Shown here: one piece after another, positions 13,500 to 24,904 of the stretch
Numbering within the stretch: the stretch's first letter is position 1
Layout: each line of letters opens with the position of its first letter
DNA from: Alligator mississippiensis
Taxonomy: Eukaryota > Chordata > Crocodylia > Alligatoridae
Length of the DNA: 64,000 nucleotides
Direction: 5' to 3'
NCBI RefSeq assembly: GCF_030867095.1
Contig: NC_081824.1
Span: 89,087,882 to 89,151,881 of the forward strand
The notes under the pieces: model-generated
Told to the model about the DNA's origin: nothing
Database searches by the model: none
What the model saw: only the letters and a program-made list of their open reading frames with translations
Position numbers and translations under genes: made by a program

Positions 13500-13940
13500 G
13501 GGTGTAGGTTGTAGCCGTGTTGGTCTAAGGACATGGCAGACAATGTTCTTTGGGTCAATCTGATATCTTTTAGTAAACCAATTGAATAGTTGGAGAAATA
13601 TATCTTAGCAAGCTTTCGAGTTGAAAACCCTTTGTCAGGCTGAAGAAGCACCTGCAGTTGATGTAGTGCTCTTACTGGATGAAGGAAATACTAAAGAAGC
13701 CAGAGGCTGGCATGCAATGCAGGCAAGAAAGACAGCCAGTGAAAATGGAAATGGAGGCATCAGGAGGTGAGAGACAGGCTGAGGTAGGGGGGAGGGGGAT
13801 ATAGCAGGTAAAAGTGGAGAGGTACTTGGGGAGTCAGACGTCTGGCAGGTTGTAGTGTGTCATAATTACAATGTCTATATCGCGTCCATGCGTTTCTGTA
13901 CCTAGGAGGTTGATGAACTGCATTTCATAGGCTCATCTGT
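13500..13940 (-). mobile_element. Penelope-like element, 3' end (inverted part)
   Basis: Read on the minus strand, this segment ends in a widespread reptile repeat. Its words include CGAAAGCTTGCTAAGATATA, CTAAAAGATATCAGATT and CCTTAGACCAACACGGCTAC, which I recognise as the 3' region of Penelope-like retroelements. Upstream on the same strand (13810-13930), TETHGRDIDIVIMTHYNLPD is an ORF tail seen in such elements. The adjoining segment at 13941-14285 encodes the element's endonuclease on the opposite strand, so the two halves are inverted. The family name is from memory, not a search. Confidence 0.55.
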
Positions 13941-14285
13941 GCCAAGTGGTTTGTAAATTCAAACAAGCACTGAACCTCTCTAATCTCATCACCAGAAGCC
14001 AACTTCCTACAACCCAAAACACACCGAATGGATCCAGACCATGCCATAACAAGACATGCAAAACCTGCCAACAATATCTACAGTATGGAGATATCTTCAC
14101 AATACATATCTCCATCAGGGCACCAAATGCCCTGATGGAAAATATGTAGGAGACACCAAGCAACAACTGTGCACCAGAATGAGCTCACACTGAAAATCTA
14201 TCAAAGACAAGAACACCCAACTAACTACCTGTCTCTAATCTCTCAGGGATGATCCTCAAAGGGAATTTACAAATTTAATCTGCCT
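13941..14285 (+). pseudogene. Penelope-like GIY-YIG endonuclease fragment
   Basis: The plus strand shows the hallmark region just before and within the C-terminal GIY-YIG endonuclease of Penelope-like retroelements. SRPCHNKTCKTC (about 14030-14065) is the Cys-rich CxxxxCxxC linker. After a frame change, CPDGKYVGDTKQQLCTRMSSH (about 14120-14185) corresponds to the family's YIGETGQxLRxRMNxH core, with YIG here as YVG. Stops and a deletion between the two blocks break the frame. The segment CTCCATCAGGGCACCAAATG, followed by CCCTGATGGAAAATATG, makes a short hairpin across that deletion. Reverse transcriptase sequence is absent. This is a dead, truncated copy joined to an inverted 3' end. Confidence 0.6.
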
Positions 14286-15970
14286 CCCCCCAAACCCAGG
14301 AAGTCATAAAAAAAAAGACTGAAAGAAATTTACCTGCCTGCTGAGGCAGCTGTAATCCTGGCTGCACAGGGTATGAGTGTGCACAACCCTCCCCACCCGA
14401 AGCAACATCCTGCAGCTGGGCTGTCCTCCATTCATACCTGGTGCTCTGCATTTGGGAGGGCTGAGCCCCGTTAGCTCCCCCCTTCCACCACCTATGGGTA
14501 GGGGGCTGTGGGTCAGGAGTGAGAGGTATTAGCAGGGACAGGGGAGCTGTGTGTTGGGAATGAGGGGCACCAGCATGATCTGGGGGGTAGGTAGTGTGAA
14601 TCAAGAGTGTGGGGCAGCAGCAGGGCGGGGGGTGGGGGTGGGCTGTGGATTGGGAGTGAGGGGCAGGGGCAGGTCATTGGCATATCACTGCCTCCCCCCA
14701 TCCACAGTCATATACCACTCTCCCCCTACACCTCCTTCCCTTGCACAGGTGTCCTCATTTTTTTAACTGAAAATATGGTAACCCTACCAAGTACAACCTG
14801 CCCTTCCCCCAGAGAATGTTTGCAGCATGGTTCCTGTCACTGGAGAAAGTCTGCACAATTCCGGACCTATTCTATGATCACGTGACTTAAAACAAACAGC
14901 ATGAAGACTGATCAAGTTCCATGAATGTGCACGTGCCCACAGTGGAGAGTTTTTCTCTATCCTCTTCATAAGCATCCTTCATCTATTTGAAGACTATTAT
15001 CAGATCCCCTCTCAGTCCAGCAGTGTAACTAAGATAGGACAACCAGGACAACAGCCCTGGACACTGACTTGGGGTGGTAGAAAAATAACAGTTGCCACTG
15101 CAGCCACATGACAGCACTGGCTGTGAGTTGCCACTGCCCTGGGTGTCCAGCTTCCCTGTTATATCTCTGTCCCAGTCTTCTCTTTACCTGTCCCTGTCTT
15201 CTGGGCTCTGTGTCAGCAGCTGGTGCACACACCTCTGGGCAGACAGAAAGGAGGAGGCCAGGGACAGTGCAATCCCTCCTCTGCCATGCACCTGGAGGTG
15301 CACAGATAGAAACCCAGCCAAGGGCTCAGTGGCTCAGTCCAGCTGTTTGGAGCCACCTGACTGCCTGCCACAGTCAGTCTGGGCTCTGGGCAGCTATAGC
15401 AGGTTGCCAGCAAGTTGAAAAAAACAGCTGGACCAGGCTCCAGCACCATCTTTTTGGTAGTGGCAGCTGCCCAGACTGCGGTATGTTGAGCAAATGACTT
15501 CATGTGCCATGCTTTGGCATGCATGCTAGGGGTTGTAAACCTCTGTCCTAGTGTGGTATTGGATTTTTTTGTGTAACAAAAACACACTGTTACCTCATAT
15601 TCAGCTTATGGTCCACTAGAATTCCTATGTCTTTTTCTGTAGTTCTCCAATTTAATCAAGTCATTCTGCAACCTGTATTGTGATGCAGTTGTTCAATCCC
15701 AGGTCCAGGAACTACAAATGTTCATTTGTTCATACCCTTTCTCTCTTCCTCTTAGCAAAACTTAAGTTCCTCTGAGCAGTTGTCAAGGACTAGAGACCCT
15801 GGTTTCCGCAAAGCTTCATGTAAGGCTTTAGTTGGACCTGTTTTCCTCCATAAGCAGAGCCAGATCCACAGGGAGTCAGGTTCCAATTAGTGTCATGGGT
15901 GGCCATTTTAGAGACAATTTCACCTGTATCATTAGCCAGATTTCTGGACTGGCATCTCTGCTTAAACTCA
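14286..15970. other. No gene; GC-rich and repeat-like
   Basis: Contains a degenerate minisatellite (14500-14680, listed separately) and a CTG/CAG-rich block (about 15030-15540) with short open frames on both strands that look compositional. AGCAGTGTAACTAAGATAGG near 15018 recalls AGTAGCATAACATGAGAAGC near 19780, suggesting an old shared transposon family. I could not delimit it. Confidence 0.35.
14500..14680. repeat. Degenerate G-rich minisatellite
   Basis: About four diverged copies of a 44-47-base unit built on CTGTGGGTCAGGAGTGAGGG-like sequence. They start near 14506, 14549, 14593 and 14640. Copies differ by substitutions and short indels. Open frames through it on both strands result from the skewed composition. 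Confidence 0.55.
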
Positions 15971-16500
15971 AGGGTGGGTCTACATGAGATGCTTTATTGA
16001 ACAGTAGATTAATCTACTGCATAGTGAAAAATCACTGTCTTTATGTGCATGGCATTTACTGTGTAGTAAACTAGTCTACTGTGCAGTTAGCTAGTACCTA
16101 TAAATACAGATATTATATTAACTGTGCAGTAGTTACACAGTAGCACTTGTGTAGACACTGATTGGGAGCAAATTTGCTCCTGGTCAGCCACAACAGCAGG
16201 GGACCTCAGGTGGGGGAGTTCTCTGTCCCTGCTCCTGGCACCGCTCAGCTCCCAGACCCCCACAGGAGCTGGAAGCCAAAGAGTGCTGGGACTGGGGAAC
16301 TCTATGCTTCCCCACTCAGCAGCACTTGTGGGGCAGCTGCTGGTGAGTCCCCTGCAGGGCAAGGATTCCACACCTAACAGGGGGCTGACTGGGACCTGTC
16401 CTGCTCCTGAGGCCAGGAGTGGGACAGCTCCCAGTGAGCCCCCTGCTGGGTGGGGAAGCCCCACTTGCTAGCACCTGTGTGTCCTGATTCTGAAGCTGGC
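15971..16500. repeat. MITE-like element with nested palindromes
   Basis: It opens with AGGGTGGGTCTACATGAGAT, one of the GGG...CTACA ends recurring in this window. It then carries a run of short palindromes, including the perfect 18-base CAGTAGATTAATCTACTG at 16002-16019 and the hairpin AGTGA-AAAA-TCACT near 16022-16035. GGGAGCAAATTTGCTCCTGG (16166-16185) is again self-complementary and resembles AAGAGCAAATGTGCTCTCTG near 29187. A GC-rich body follows. The right end is not fixed. Confidence 0.45.
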
Positions 16501-17784
16501 GGAGCTCTCCTGGCCCCCTGTGTATTAGGAGCAGCCCTGTGCCCTTTGCCAGTTCCCGGGCTAGCACCCTAGTGAAGCCTACATCTCTCCCTGGCAGCTG
16601 TAGGTTATGAATGAGCAGGGGAAAAATGAATACATGTGGCAGAGAAAGTAAGGGTAGAAAATAAAGTGGAAAGCTAGAAAAATGGAAGGAAAATAGGGCA
16701 AGGCTAAAGCACAAAGGAAAGAGAAAGGAAACGGAAAAAAAAAAGACATACTAGTGCAGGAGTCCCTGAAGCCCTACAGAATAATCTCCTCCCTCTATCT
16801 ATCATTCTTCATGGGTCTCCAAAGTGTTACCTTCTTAATTGTGACTTCCCTAATTATAGTAGTATTCATATCCATGTGATTTCAGTCACACAGTCAATGA
16901 TGCACATTTGATCTCAGTCACACCAATGTAAATCCAGAATGACTCCATTGAAAGAATGAAATGATGTGCTCTAAATCAGTAGATTCATTCCAATTTTACA
17001 GCAGAGCAACAGAACCCACAGTTTTGCTAAGTACAGTCACTGGATAAGGAAAATCTGCTAATTATACAAGTCTATTGGAATATCAGGCCACCAGCTGTCA
17101 TGAAACAGCTGTTTGGGGTGATCACATGTTTCTTTGGTTCCAAGGAGGATGAAAAAAAAGAAAGTTAAGATTTGTAAACTGTGCTTAATTTCTATATTCT
17201 CACATTAAAACAGTTAGTTAATAGAATATAATTGCTTTTTGTTTGATGTGCATGTTCTGTTTTTGTCACTAAATTATACAAATGCAAGCTAGTTCCTCAT
17301 GATTCACATCCATTTCCTTTATACGATAAAACAAGCACCTGTATTTTATGAAATAATTGTATATGAATAGTCATTAGTACATATAATTCTAAACATGTCT
17401 TACACATGACAATCAGAGATAGTACTTATGGTACATGCCTGAACTTGGTTACACCTTTTTGCTCTGCCTCAGACCTGTTTTCTTTTTTGTGATTGTCTCT
17501 AAACATGCAGGTCACATCAGCTGAATAAAGACTAAGATGTTTCTCTCTATATCAATCACTAGACTTGTTGGAATTGAGTATTAGAATTTTCTCAGAAAGT
17601 GACGTGGCTCTACTGAAATAAGATGTTTGACTAAAGGGTAAGTCCAAGATTTGTCTGGTAAATCGTTTAGATACATAAATAAATAGCATGATTTTCAAAT
17701 GTGCTGAGCATTTAATAGCACCCAGTATTAAAGTCAATAAAGTAGGTACCTACCACTTTTGAAAAAAAAATCTATTTATTTAAC
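16501..17784. other. No gene seen
   Basis: A purine-rich run at 16620-16745 gives way to ordinary AT-rich DNA. No coding or transposon signature is visible. Confidence 0.4.
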
Positions 17785-17853
17785 GGGGCCGGGGGATGGA
17801 CTCAATGATCTTGTGAGTTCCCTTCCAGCCCGAAAGTCTATGAAATCTATGAA
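17785..17853 (+). mobile_element. CR1 LINE 3' tail (very short)
   Basis: Only the last about 70 bases of a CR1 remain: GGATGGACTCAATGATCTTG, then CCCTTCCAGCCC and the terminal repeats TCTATGAAATCTATGAA. CR1 copies are usually 5'-truncated and end in short ATTCTATG-like repeats without poly(A), as here. Confidence 0.8.
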
Positions 17854-20391
17854 CAGTCTAACGTGAGTCACCTGATTTACCTTGAAAAGGGCTGTAAATG
17901 ACACAACATATCAGGCTCAATACAGCAATAAGTGATTGACCCCTCTAAGGTCATAGACATGATTTCCCCCTCCCTTTCTGGCCTTAACATTTCTAGATAT
18001 ATAATCAGGTAACTTTACTGATACACTGATTACACTTAATAATCTTCAATATTCATGTTTAACTTAAAGATTTTGCAAAATATTATAAATGTGAGTGCTC
18101 CATAAGTTGAAAGACTCCAGAAGCCTTTTCCTTTATCATATAACGTAGCCAAATGGAGCACATGAAATGCTCAAAAACAGCAGAAGCTGAACTTGGATAT
18201 TTCTGCAGAAATAAATTAAATACAACTTCTTACCTTGAGAACAGTAGCAGTCTAGTCCAAACCTGTTTGGTATGCATTCAGAATAGACTATAGAATAGTA
18301 TATAGCTTCAGGGAAAGCAAATGTTGTCTATAGAAAAAAAGACAATAAGCAAGTAAGCCATAGTTTATGCAACTCAAAGTTTATGAGCCTTTTTTACTGA
18401 ACACACCCCTTGATTCAGTTGTAATAAAGTATCCAGCTAATGGATACTATATTAATGCTTAAAGACTAATACTGAAAAACTGGAAGAGTTGTTTCCAGAC
18501 AAAACTTAGTAGCAGATGCAATTTACTTTCATAGACATGGAAGAAGCCCAGACTCAATTTCTTTCCCTGTCTGAAAGGATTTGAACAACACCTTCCCCAT
18601 CCAGATTACTCTAAGCACCAGTTTATAGGGTCTTCGGGATGGTATCTTTTTAATTCCTCCTACTGAAGTAGTCCATATTGCATGGTATATATTAATATAA
18701 ATTGGATGAGAAAGTGGAAGAAAATACATGCATAATTTTTTAACAATGTTTTGGGCACTTACTTAAAAGAACAGAGACCTGGCTTTCAGCTGCTTCTTCA
18801 AAGATTGTTTTACCTAATGACTGTTCAGTGAGCTGCAATTCTTAGAGTCCTTTTGCAGAACAAACTCAGGTTTATATAGGAAACCTATGGTAGAGTTGGA
18901 AACTGGAACTTTGCCTCTAGGGATCTTGGCATCTAGAGTCCTAGATTCACTGACTATGGGTACCCTGATTCTCTGCAGTGTAAATTAGCTTATGTTGAAG
19001 TGGTGCAACCAGATTTCTACTAGCACCAAAAGTAGCTAGTTTAAAACTACACTACAATGAAGGGCCTGCACTATAGACATAGTCTGTTATTTGTAAGTAG
19101 AAGAGTCAAAGAGGGGGATTGCACATCATCCGCTTGAGTGATTTTTTGTATGAGTTAGGCTCTACTGTAATTGACAGCTACAAATTCAAAACCTTCCATG
19201 ACGAAGAGGGATCTAAATCTTACTGCCCTCCCTCCCTAGTGGCTTAAGTAGAACTATTCCTGTAAAAGTGAACCTTCAGGATATTGTTCATAGCGTGCAG
19301 CAGTTTAAAGTGTTCTGTTTGATTGTCTCATCCTGTACATATTGCTTTAACTTTTTTCAATATCTTGTTTCAACTTAGCAGCATATGGAGAGACTCTAGT
19401 GCATCAGAGAAGGAATAAGAGGGAGGTAAGAAATGAAAGAAGCAGGTCCCCAGAAAATGGAGAGAACATCTTCAAATCCAAACAAAGGCCTGGCTAAATT
19501 AAGAGCAACTCTGCTATAGTCAGTGGAGTAACATGGGTGTAAAACTAGCATAAAGCAGAATCAGAACCTCTTTTAAAAAATGAATACAAATTCTTAAAAT
19601 ATCCTGCAGAAATGTTTCAGTACTTGGTTTGAAATGAAACTGTAGCCTGCCTGTGCACTTTGCCACTTAGTTCCTCTAACCCCAACAGTCTGAGTCACTG
19701 TTTTTGACTGCAAGCAGGTACCATTAGTATCACTGGCTGGCAGACAGCACCAGTAGCAGCATGATTTCCCTCCCAATCAGTAGCATAACATGAGAAGCAA
19801 GTGGAGCACTAGCCCTGGTCACTGACTATGAGGAGGGTGCCAGACTATTTCCCCACTCCCCGCTTTCACCCAGAGTTTTTGCAATGGCAGGGACAGCACT
19901 GCACTACCTGGCTATAGGAGCTGGATAGGCTCAGGACCACAACCTGCACTGTATCTGGAATGGGGCTAGGGAGGAAGGGGCAAGTGGGGCAAATGGAATG
20001 GTTTTCCCCCTACCCCAAGGAGTCTTTGACACAGCAGGCTCAGATCTGCACCCAAAAGTATATTTGGAGTGGTAGTGGAGAGAACAAAGTAAAAGGGGTG
20101 GTTTACAGGGAGTCTGCTCCATGGGGCTGCTACTGCCTGAGCTGACACTACTACAGCAGCAGCAGCAAGAGCAACAGCAGTAGTTGTCTTCACTGTGGTA
20201 GGGCTGGAAGATTTCCCTTCCCCTCACTCTCCCTCCACTCTACAACAATCAGCATACCCTCCTTCTCCTATCCCCTGGCACTCAAGGAACTTGTTATGCC
20301 TCAATGGAATATTTATATGGAGTATTTCAATGGAATATTTCTGCAACAAATATGTATTAATTTTAAGGATGTTCCCTCAAGTCTGGCATAC
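17854..20391. other. No gene seen
   Basis: Mostly AT-rich. A GC-richer block at 19780-20260 contains a short CAG/GCA run (20152-20180) and may be an unclassified transposon. No exon-like sequence. Confidence 0.4.
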
Positions 20392-20424
20392 TACTTTCTC
20401 ATATGCTCAAGATATGAGAAAGTA
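20392..20424. repeat. Perfect 13-bp-stem hairpin
   Basis: TACTTTCTCATAT at 20392-20404 is followed by a 7-base loop and its exact complement ATATGAGAAAGTA at 20412-20424. Directly after it, GTTCAGCACAATTAT and GTTCAGCATAATTGT form a 15-base imperfect tandem copy. The function is unknown; it may be a mutational template-switch product. Confidence 0.85.
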
Positions 20425-20658
20425 TGTTCAGCACAATTATGTTCAGCATAATTGTTCAATGGGATCCATAATTTTATACATATCTATATCATATATACCT
20501 ATTTGGGTTGAGATGCACATACAAGTGCTGAAGTAGAAAAAAGCCTGCATGCCTTGGCTGTATGAGTTCGGAGGTTTTTTTTATTAAAAAGTTCTACTGA
20601 CTTTAGTGATTGTTCTGCACACAAATGGATCAGTCTCTGTATGTCTCTAGATAGATAG

Positions 20659-21590
20659 TATAGCTATGCAAAATGTTGCCAGCTGTTTCATTTTAACACT
20701 GTTTCGACTCATTTTGAGCTCAAAACAGCAAAATCAAAATGAAATGAAGGGCTTCAAAACAGCCTCAAAACAAAATGAGGCTAGCTGAAATGTTTCAAAA
20801 GTTTTGAAATGTTTTGAGTTCTGAAGCAGCCAGCAGTCAGGTGGTAAGAGACAGGGGAGAACCAGGGATGTGCTCCTAGTGGCTCCAGGCTCAGCCAGGC
20901 AGGAAGCACAGCTCTGGCTCTCCTCGCCTCCTGCCAGGGAAGCCAATCACAACTCAGGGGAAGGAAACTGAGCCCGGGCTCAGTTCCCCTTCCCAGCATT
21001 GCAACTGGGCTGGAGAAGGGAACTGAGCCATATCACTCAGTTTCCCTCCCTAGCCCTACGATTGGGCTGGGGAAGGTAACTTAGCCCAGTTGGGCTGAAT
21101 TCCCAGCCCCAGCATGACCATGTGCTGGGGAGGGACTCAGACCAGCTGGGCTGAGTTTGTTTCCTCAGCATGATCATTGCATTGGGGTTGGGAACTCAGC
21201 CTAGCTGAGCTGACTTCCTTTCTCCAGCCTGAGGAGGGAAACTGAACAATTGGGCTCAGATCCATTCCCCAGTCCTAGACAGCAGCACCAGCTTCCCTCC
21301 ATCATCTGGCAGGCAGATTGGGGACCTCAGCCCTAGGAGGACTGGCACAGCCCCAGGAGCCCTCCCAGGGTTGGGCCCTGGTCTCCCTGCTGATGAGAGA
21401 GGCTGTTTTGAGCTTCCTCATTATAGCCAATGGACAAAACGTTGAAATAGTATCAAAACAGCCTCACTGTTTTGACAAAGCAAAATCAAACAGCTGTTTC
21501 AACTCAAAATGAAATTTGAAACAAAATACTGTTCTGTCTAGACCTCGAAACTCAAGTCAAAATGGAACAGTGCCATTTCACACAACCCTA
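20659..21590. mobile_element. hAT-like non-autonomous element in a GATA run
   Basis: The left part, TAGCTATGCAAAATGTTGCC then TTTCATTTTAAC, is roughly complementary to the right part, which on the minus strand reads TAGGGTTGTGTGAAATGGCA then CCATTTTGAC. ATAGATAG flanks both ends (20651-20658 and 21591-21598). That fits an 8-bp target-site duplication typical of hAT, although the target is a GATA microsatellite, which weakens it as proof. No transposase is present. The centre holds a minisatellite (20962-21275). Confidence 0.55.
20962..21275. repeat. Minisatellite inside the hAT-like element
   Basis: Roughly five diverged copies of a unit of about 58-60 bases. Recurring words are CCAGC(A/C)TGA, TGGGCTGGGGAAGG, AACTCAGCC and GCTGAGTTCC-like sequence. 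The unit carries a short inner inverted repeat (GGCTGAGTT versus AACTCAGCC). Confidence 0.6.
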
Positions 21591-21974
21591 ATAGATAGAT
21601 AGATAGAATCATTTTTTTTCTATAGTTGAAAACTCTTACATTTTATGATGATGGATTCAGTATATTTATAAAAGAGGTAATCATGCTTTGTATATAATTC
21701 ATAATAAAATTCCCAGTAGAAGATATCTGGAAATAGAAGATACCTACAAATATCAGCGTGGCCTTACCTTTCCAGGGCTTACAGGCACTCTTCTATACAG
21801 CTGGGAGCCTGGAAACTTCAGAAATCTCAGCCTAACAAGTATGGTGCTAATACTGATCTTATACACATTTTAAGGATGTAATATTACATTGCTGTTACTC
21901 TTCTTTATGTCATGTATACCAATGACTACCTTTCTGTGGTCAGCTTCAAGATGATAACTAAGCATCTTCATACA
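21591..21974. other. No gene seen
   Basis: GATA remnant at the start, then AT-rich DNA with no recognisable feature. Confidence 0.45.
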
Positions 21975-22051
<77 letters not shown>

Positions 22052-22052
22052 C
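21975..22052. repeat. (TATC)n microsatellite, about 19 units
   Basis: An uninterrupted TATC array of about 78 bases. Similar GATA/TATC arrays occur at 20641-20658, 21591-21606 and 61049-61118. Confidence 0.95.
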
Positions 22053-22167
22053 AATAGGATTTATTTAAGCTGAAGCATGGATACTAGTGATTGTTACATG
22101 CCTCTTATCATATAACAAATGTATCATAATCATCAAACAGTCACCAACTTATTTGGATAATCTTTCA

Positions 22168-22809
22168 AATTTAGGGTATGTACAAGTGTTACATTTAGAT
22201 CACCCTAACCAAGGTTAGGTCAATCTAAATTCCTCATCATGCAGACATTTACAGGTCTTAAATCACCCTAAACTGGCAAGCCTGATCTAAAGTTAGTTTA
22301 CTTCAGAGGTGAACTAATTTTAGACTGACTTGGGTTAACCAGATCTAAAATGCCTGTATATGCTGGGTTAACCCAGTCTAGTGAACGACTGTATATGTTC
22401 ACAGCACAGCCCCAGGGCTGAGAAAGCCCAGCCACTCACAACAGCCCTGGGGCTGTGCTGTTCCTACCCCTTACCCTATTTGGGCTATTTTTAGCCCCCA
22501 TTTATCACTCCTGGATTGGGCAACCTTCCCTTCCCCTCTCCCTTGTGGACCCACCAACCCGCTCCCCAAACCTGCCAGCCTCTCCTGAACCCACTAATAC
22601 CCCCTGAATTTGCCAACCCTCTCCCCATGGACCTGCTAGCCTCCTTAAATCCTGCCAGTCCCCCTGTCTGGCCTAAGTAACTTACCTTGGGCTACCTACA
22701 CCATTCCTGGCAGTGGTGAATGCCTACAGGAACTCTTCTGGTTTAGAGTTAGGTGGTAAGCAGCCTAAACTTATACTGGGTTCTCCAAATGCTTGTTTAC
22801 ATCCATAGA
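22168..22809. repeat. MITE family, copy 2
   Basis: It starts TTAGGGTATGTACAAGTGTT. The right end on the minus strand reads TATGGATGTAAACAAGCATT, a plausible diverged terminal inverted repeat. The interior matches 9888-10390 over ordered blocks (CAAGCCTGATCTAAAGTTAG, GGGTTAACCCAGTCTAGTGAAC in part, CAGCCCCAGGGCTG, TTGGGCTATTTTTAGCCCCC). The last of these also forms a GGGCTATTTTTAGCCC hairpin. There is no ORF. The TTAGGG start suggests the Harbinger group. Confidence 0.6.
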
Positions 22810-23645
22810 TGCCAAGTTTAATTGCATAGCAAAGTAACTCCAGTTCCTCTAGACTCCTCTTTAGAACACTCAGTCAAAAATGTGTATTCTGCAGCAACTT
22901 CTTTGAGATGATTTTTTAGATTTCGTTGAGAGCGGCAAAGTTAATATTATACTGCTATAATTCCTATCAGTCAGTGCAGTATTCCTTTTGCATCTACTTT
23001 TTTGGCATAGTATCTTGGAGTACTCTTGCTTTCCAAACTGCTGTATTTAAAAGTCTCATTCTCTTATTATTTCAGTCACAGCTACTGGTTCCACTGAATT
23101 GATACCTGCTGCTAAGCTATCATCACAGGCCTTGGATTCTAACAATAGTGCACAAATTGGATTTTAGTGAAGAAGATTTGCATAAAGCCAACTTTACTCT
23201 TTTGACTTCCCTCCTCTGAACCTGGTTGCAGGACAAAATCAGAATATCTGGAAAAGTCACCAGAAGTGGACAGTGTTGCCAAATGCACCCATAACTATTA
23301 CTTCATCTTTTCCTGTAGCTTGGAGAGATTTACATAGCCTTTGTTCTTTCTTGTCTTGATGAATTGCTTTTGCTAAAATACTTGACTATCTGCTTCCGAT
23401 ATTTGTATCTGGAACAGGTGATTTTCTATCAATCAAGGATTAGTTGTCAGAGAAAGAAAAAATCTTTTGTAAGTAAAGAAGGCAAATATATTATTCTACT
23501 TTTTTCTAGGATTTTGATTATAATTAAACTCTCATATAAATCATAATTTGGGAAACTTTCTTATTTAAAAAAAAAAATTTACTTAAATTAAATTAAACCT
23601 ACTCACATTTGGCTTCCACAAATGCTCATATCATTTAGATATATA
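22810..23645. other. No gene seen
   Basis: AT-rich DNA between two MITE-type elements. No coding or RNA signature is visible. Confidence 0.45.
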
Positions 23646-24904
23646 GGGCACATAAAGACATTACACTTAGATCCAGTTTAAGTGAACATAGATAGATCTA
23701 AATCCATAACTATACAGAAGTTCAGTGCACAGAGACTGGTCTAAAAATGTCATAAGTAATCTAGAGTAGACTGATTCCGATCAGATTGATGTATCAAACT
23801 TCTGTACTGTTCCACTATCAATTCAAATTAGATAGCTATCCTCTTGTATCCCATCCTGTTTTACATCCTTCCCTAACTGTCCCTCACAGTGTGGCATGCT
23901 AGCACTCAGCTTATGCTCAGCTGTTGTGGCTGAGCACCCAGTAGGTCCCACACCTGGGCTGCACAGCCTCTCTCCCTAGACCTGTTTCGAGCCTCCAGCC
24001 ACATCAGCACTGTTGCCCTCCCACATCTGATCCAATCTCTGAGGCAAGTCTGTGGGAGCGAGGCAACTCTGAATCTCACAGCACAGGCTGTCTCACAATC
24101 AAGGCCTCATCCCAGTCCCAGACAGTGCTGCCCCCCACACAATTGCTGAAAGATAAGCAACCCCTACCTCCATCCCTCCTGGTGCATTTAAAGCAGAAGA
24201 ACAGTGCTGGAAAGCCAAGGCTAGCTGGGTGTGGGGAACTTCGCTTGTTCAGGTCACAATAAGTTAAGCATCATGTCAATATTTGTAGTGATCACAAATT
24301 TATCTGTGGGTATCATATCAGCACAGCAGAGACACAGGTAGTATGAGAGCTGATCTCCCATATTGAATGGCAACTCACGTTTCCCTGCATGTGTTCAAAA
24401 CAGACAGCTTCCATCCGGATGTCAAACACTGCCCAGTGTTCTATGTCCTGAAGAAGGAGCAGAGTGTATTGGCTGGTGTTCCCCCAGCAATAATGGTAAC
24501 GCTTATCCTTCTGGGCTCAGTTGACTTACCAAGGATATGTTGGGAGTGATGAATGGATACAGTGCTGAACCATCTCTCATGTAAGAGAAGGAGGGGGGGA
24601 GGGGAATGTTTCAGTCCCTGCCCACTCTGGAGAAGGTCTGAGTCCCAGTAGGACCCCAGATGCCTGGACCCTCTAATGGTGCAGAGCATGTGTACACTGC
24701 AGTTCCTGGACAGAGACCCAGGTACTTCCTCCCCAGAAGTCCATCCCAGCACCACTGCATGGCCTGCTGCTCACCTGCAGCACAGCCAGGACCCCAGTCT
24801 TTGTTGTGCCAGGTGGAGAGTAGCAGTGTGGTTCCCATTCCCATGGCTGGGAAAGGACAAAGATAGTTAAGTTATCATAACTACCTTGCTGTTTCCATGA
24901 GTGC
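23646..24904. mobile_element. Harbinger-type element, copy A, left part
   Basis: It begins GGGCACATAAAGACATTACA, a Harbinger-style end. From about 23990 onward it aligns with copy B from about 54720 to 55490. Shared landmarks are CCACATCTGATC, CAGTCCCAGACAGTGCT, GCTGAACCATCTCTCATG (GCTGAAACATCTCTCATG in B), CATCCCAGCACCAC and ATAACTACCTTGCTGT. A CR1 then interrupts it. No transposase domain is visible in this part. Assignment to Harbinger rests on the transposase in copy B and on the end sequence. Confidence 0.55.

Noticed and set aside
15092..15587. Open frames of 108-129 codons on both strands
   Set aside because: CTG/CAG-rich repeat-like sequence without any recognisable domain.
16087..16714. 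Minus-strand frames of 125 and 132 codons
   Set aside because: They fall in the GC-rich body of a MITE-like block and a purine-rich tract, and have no family features.
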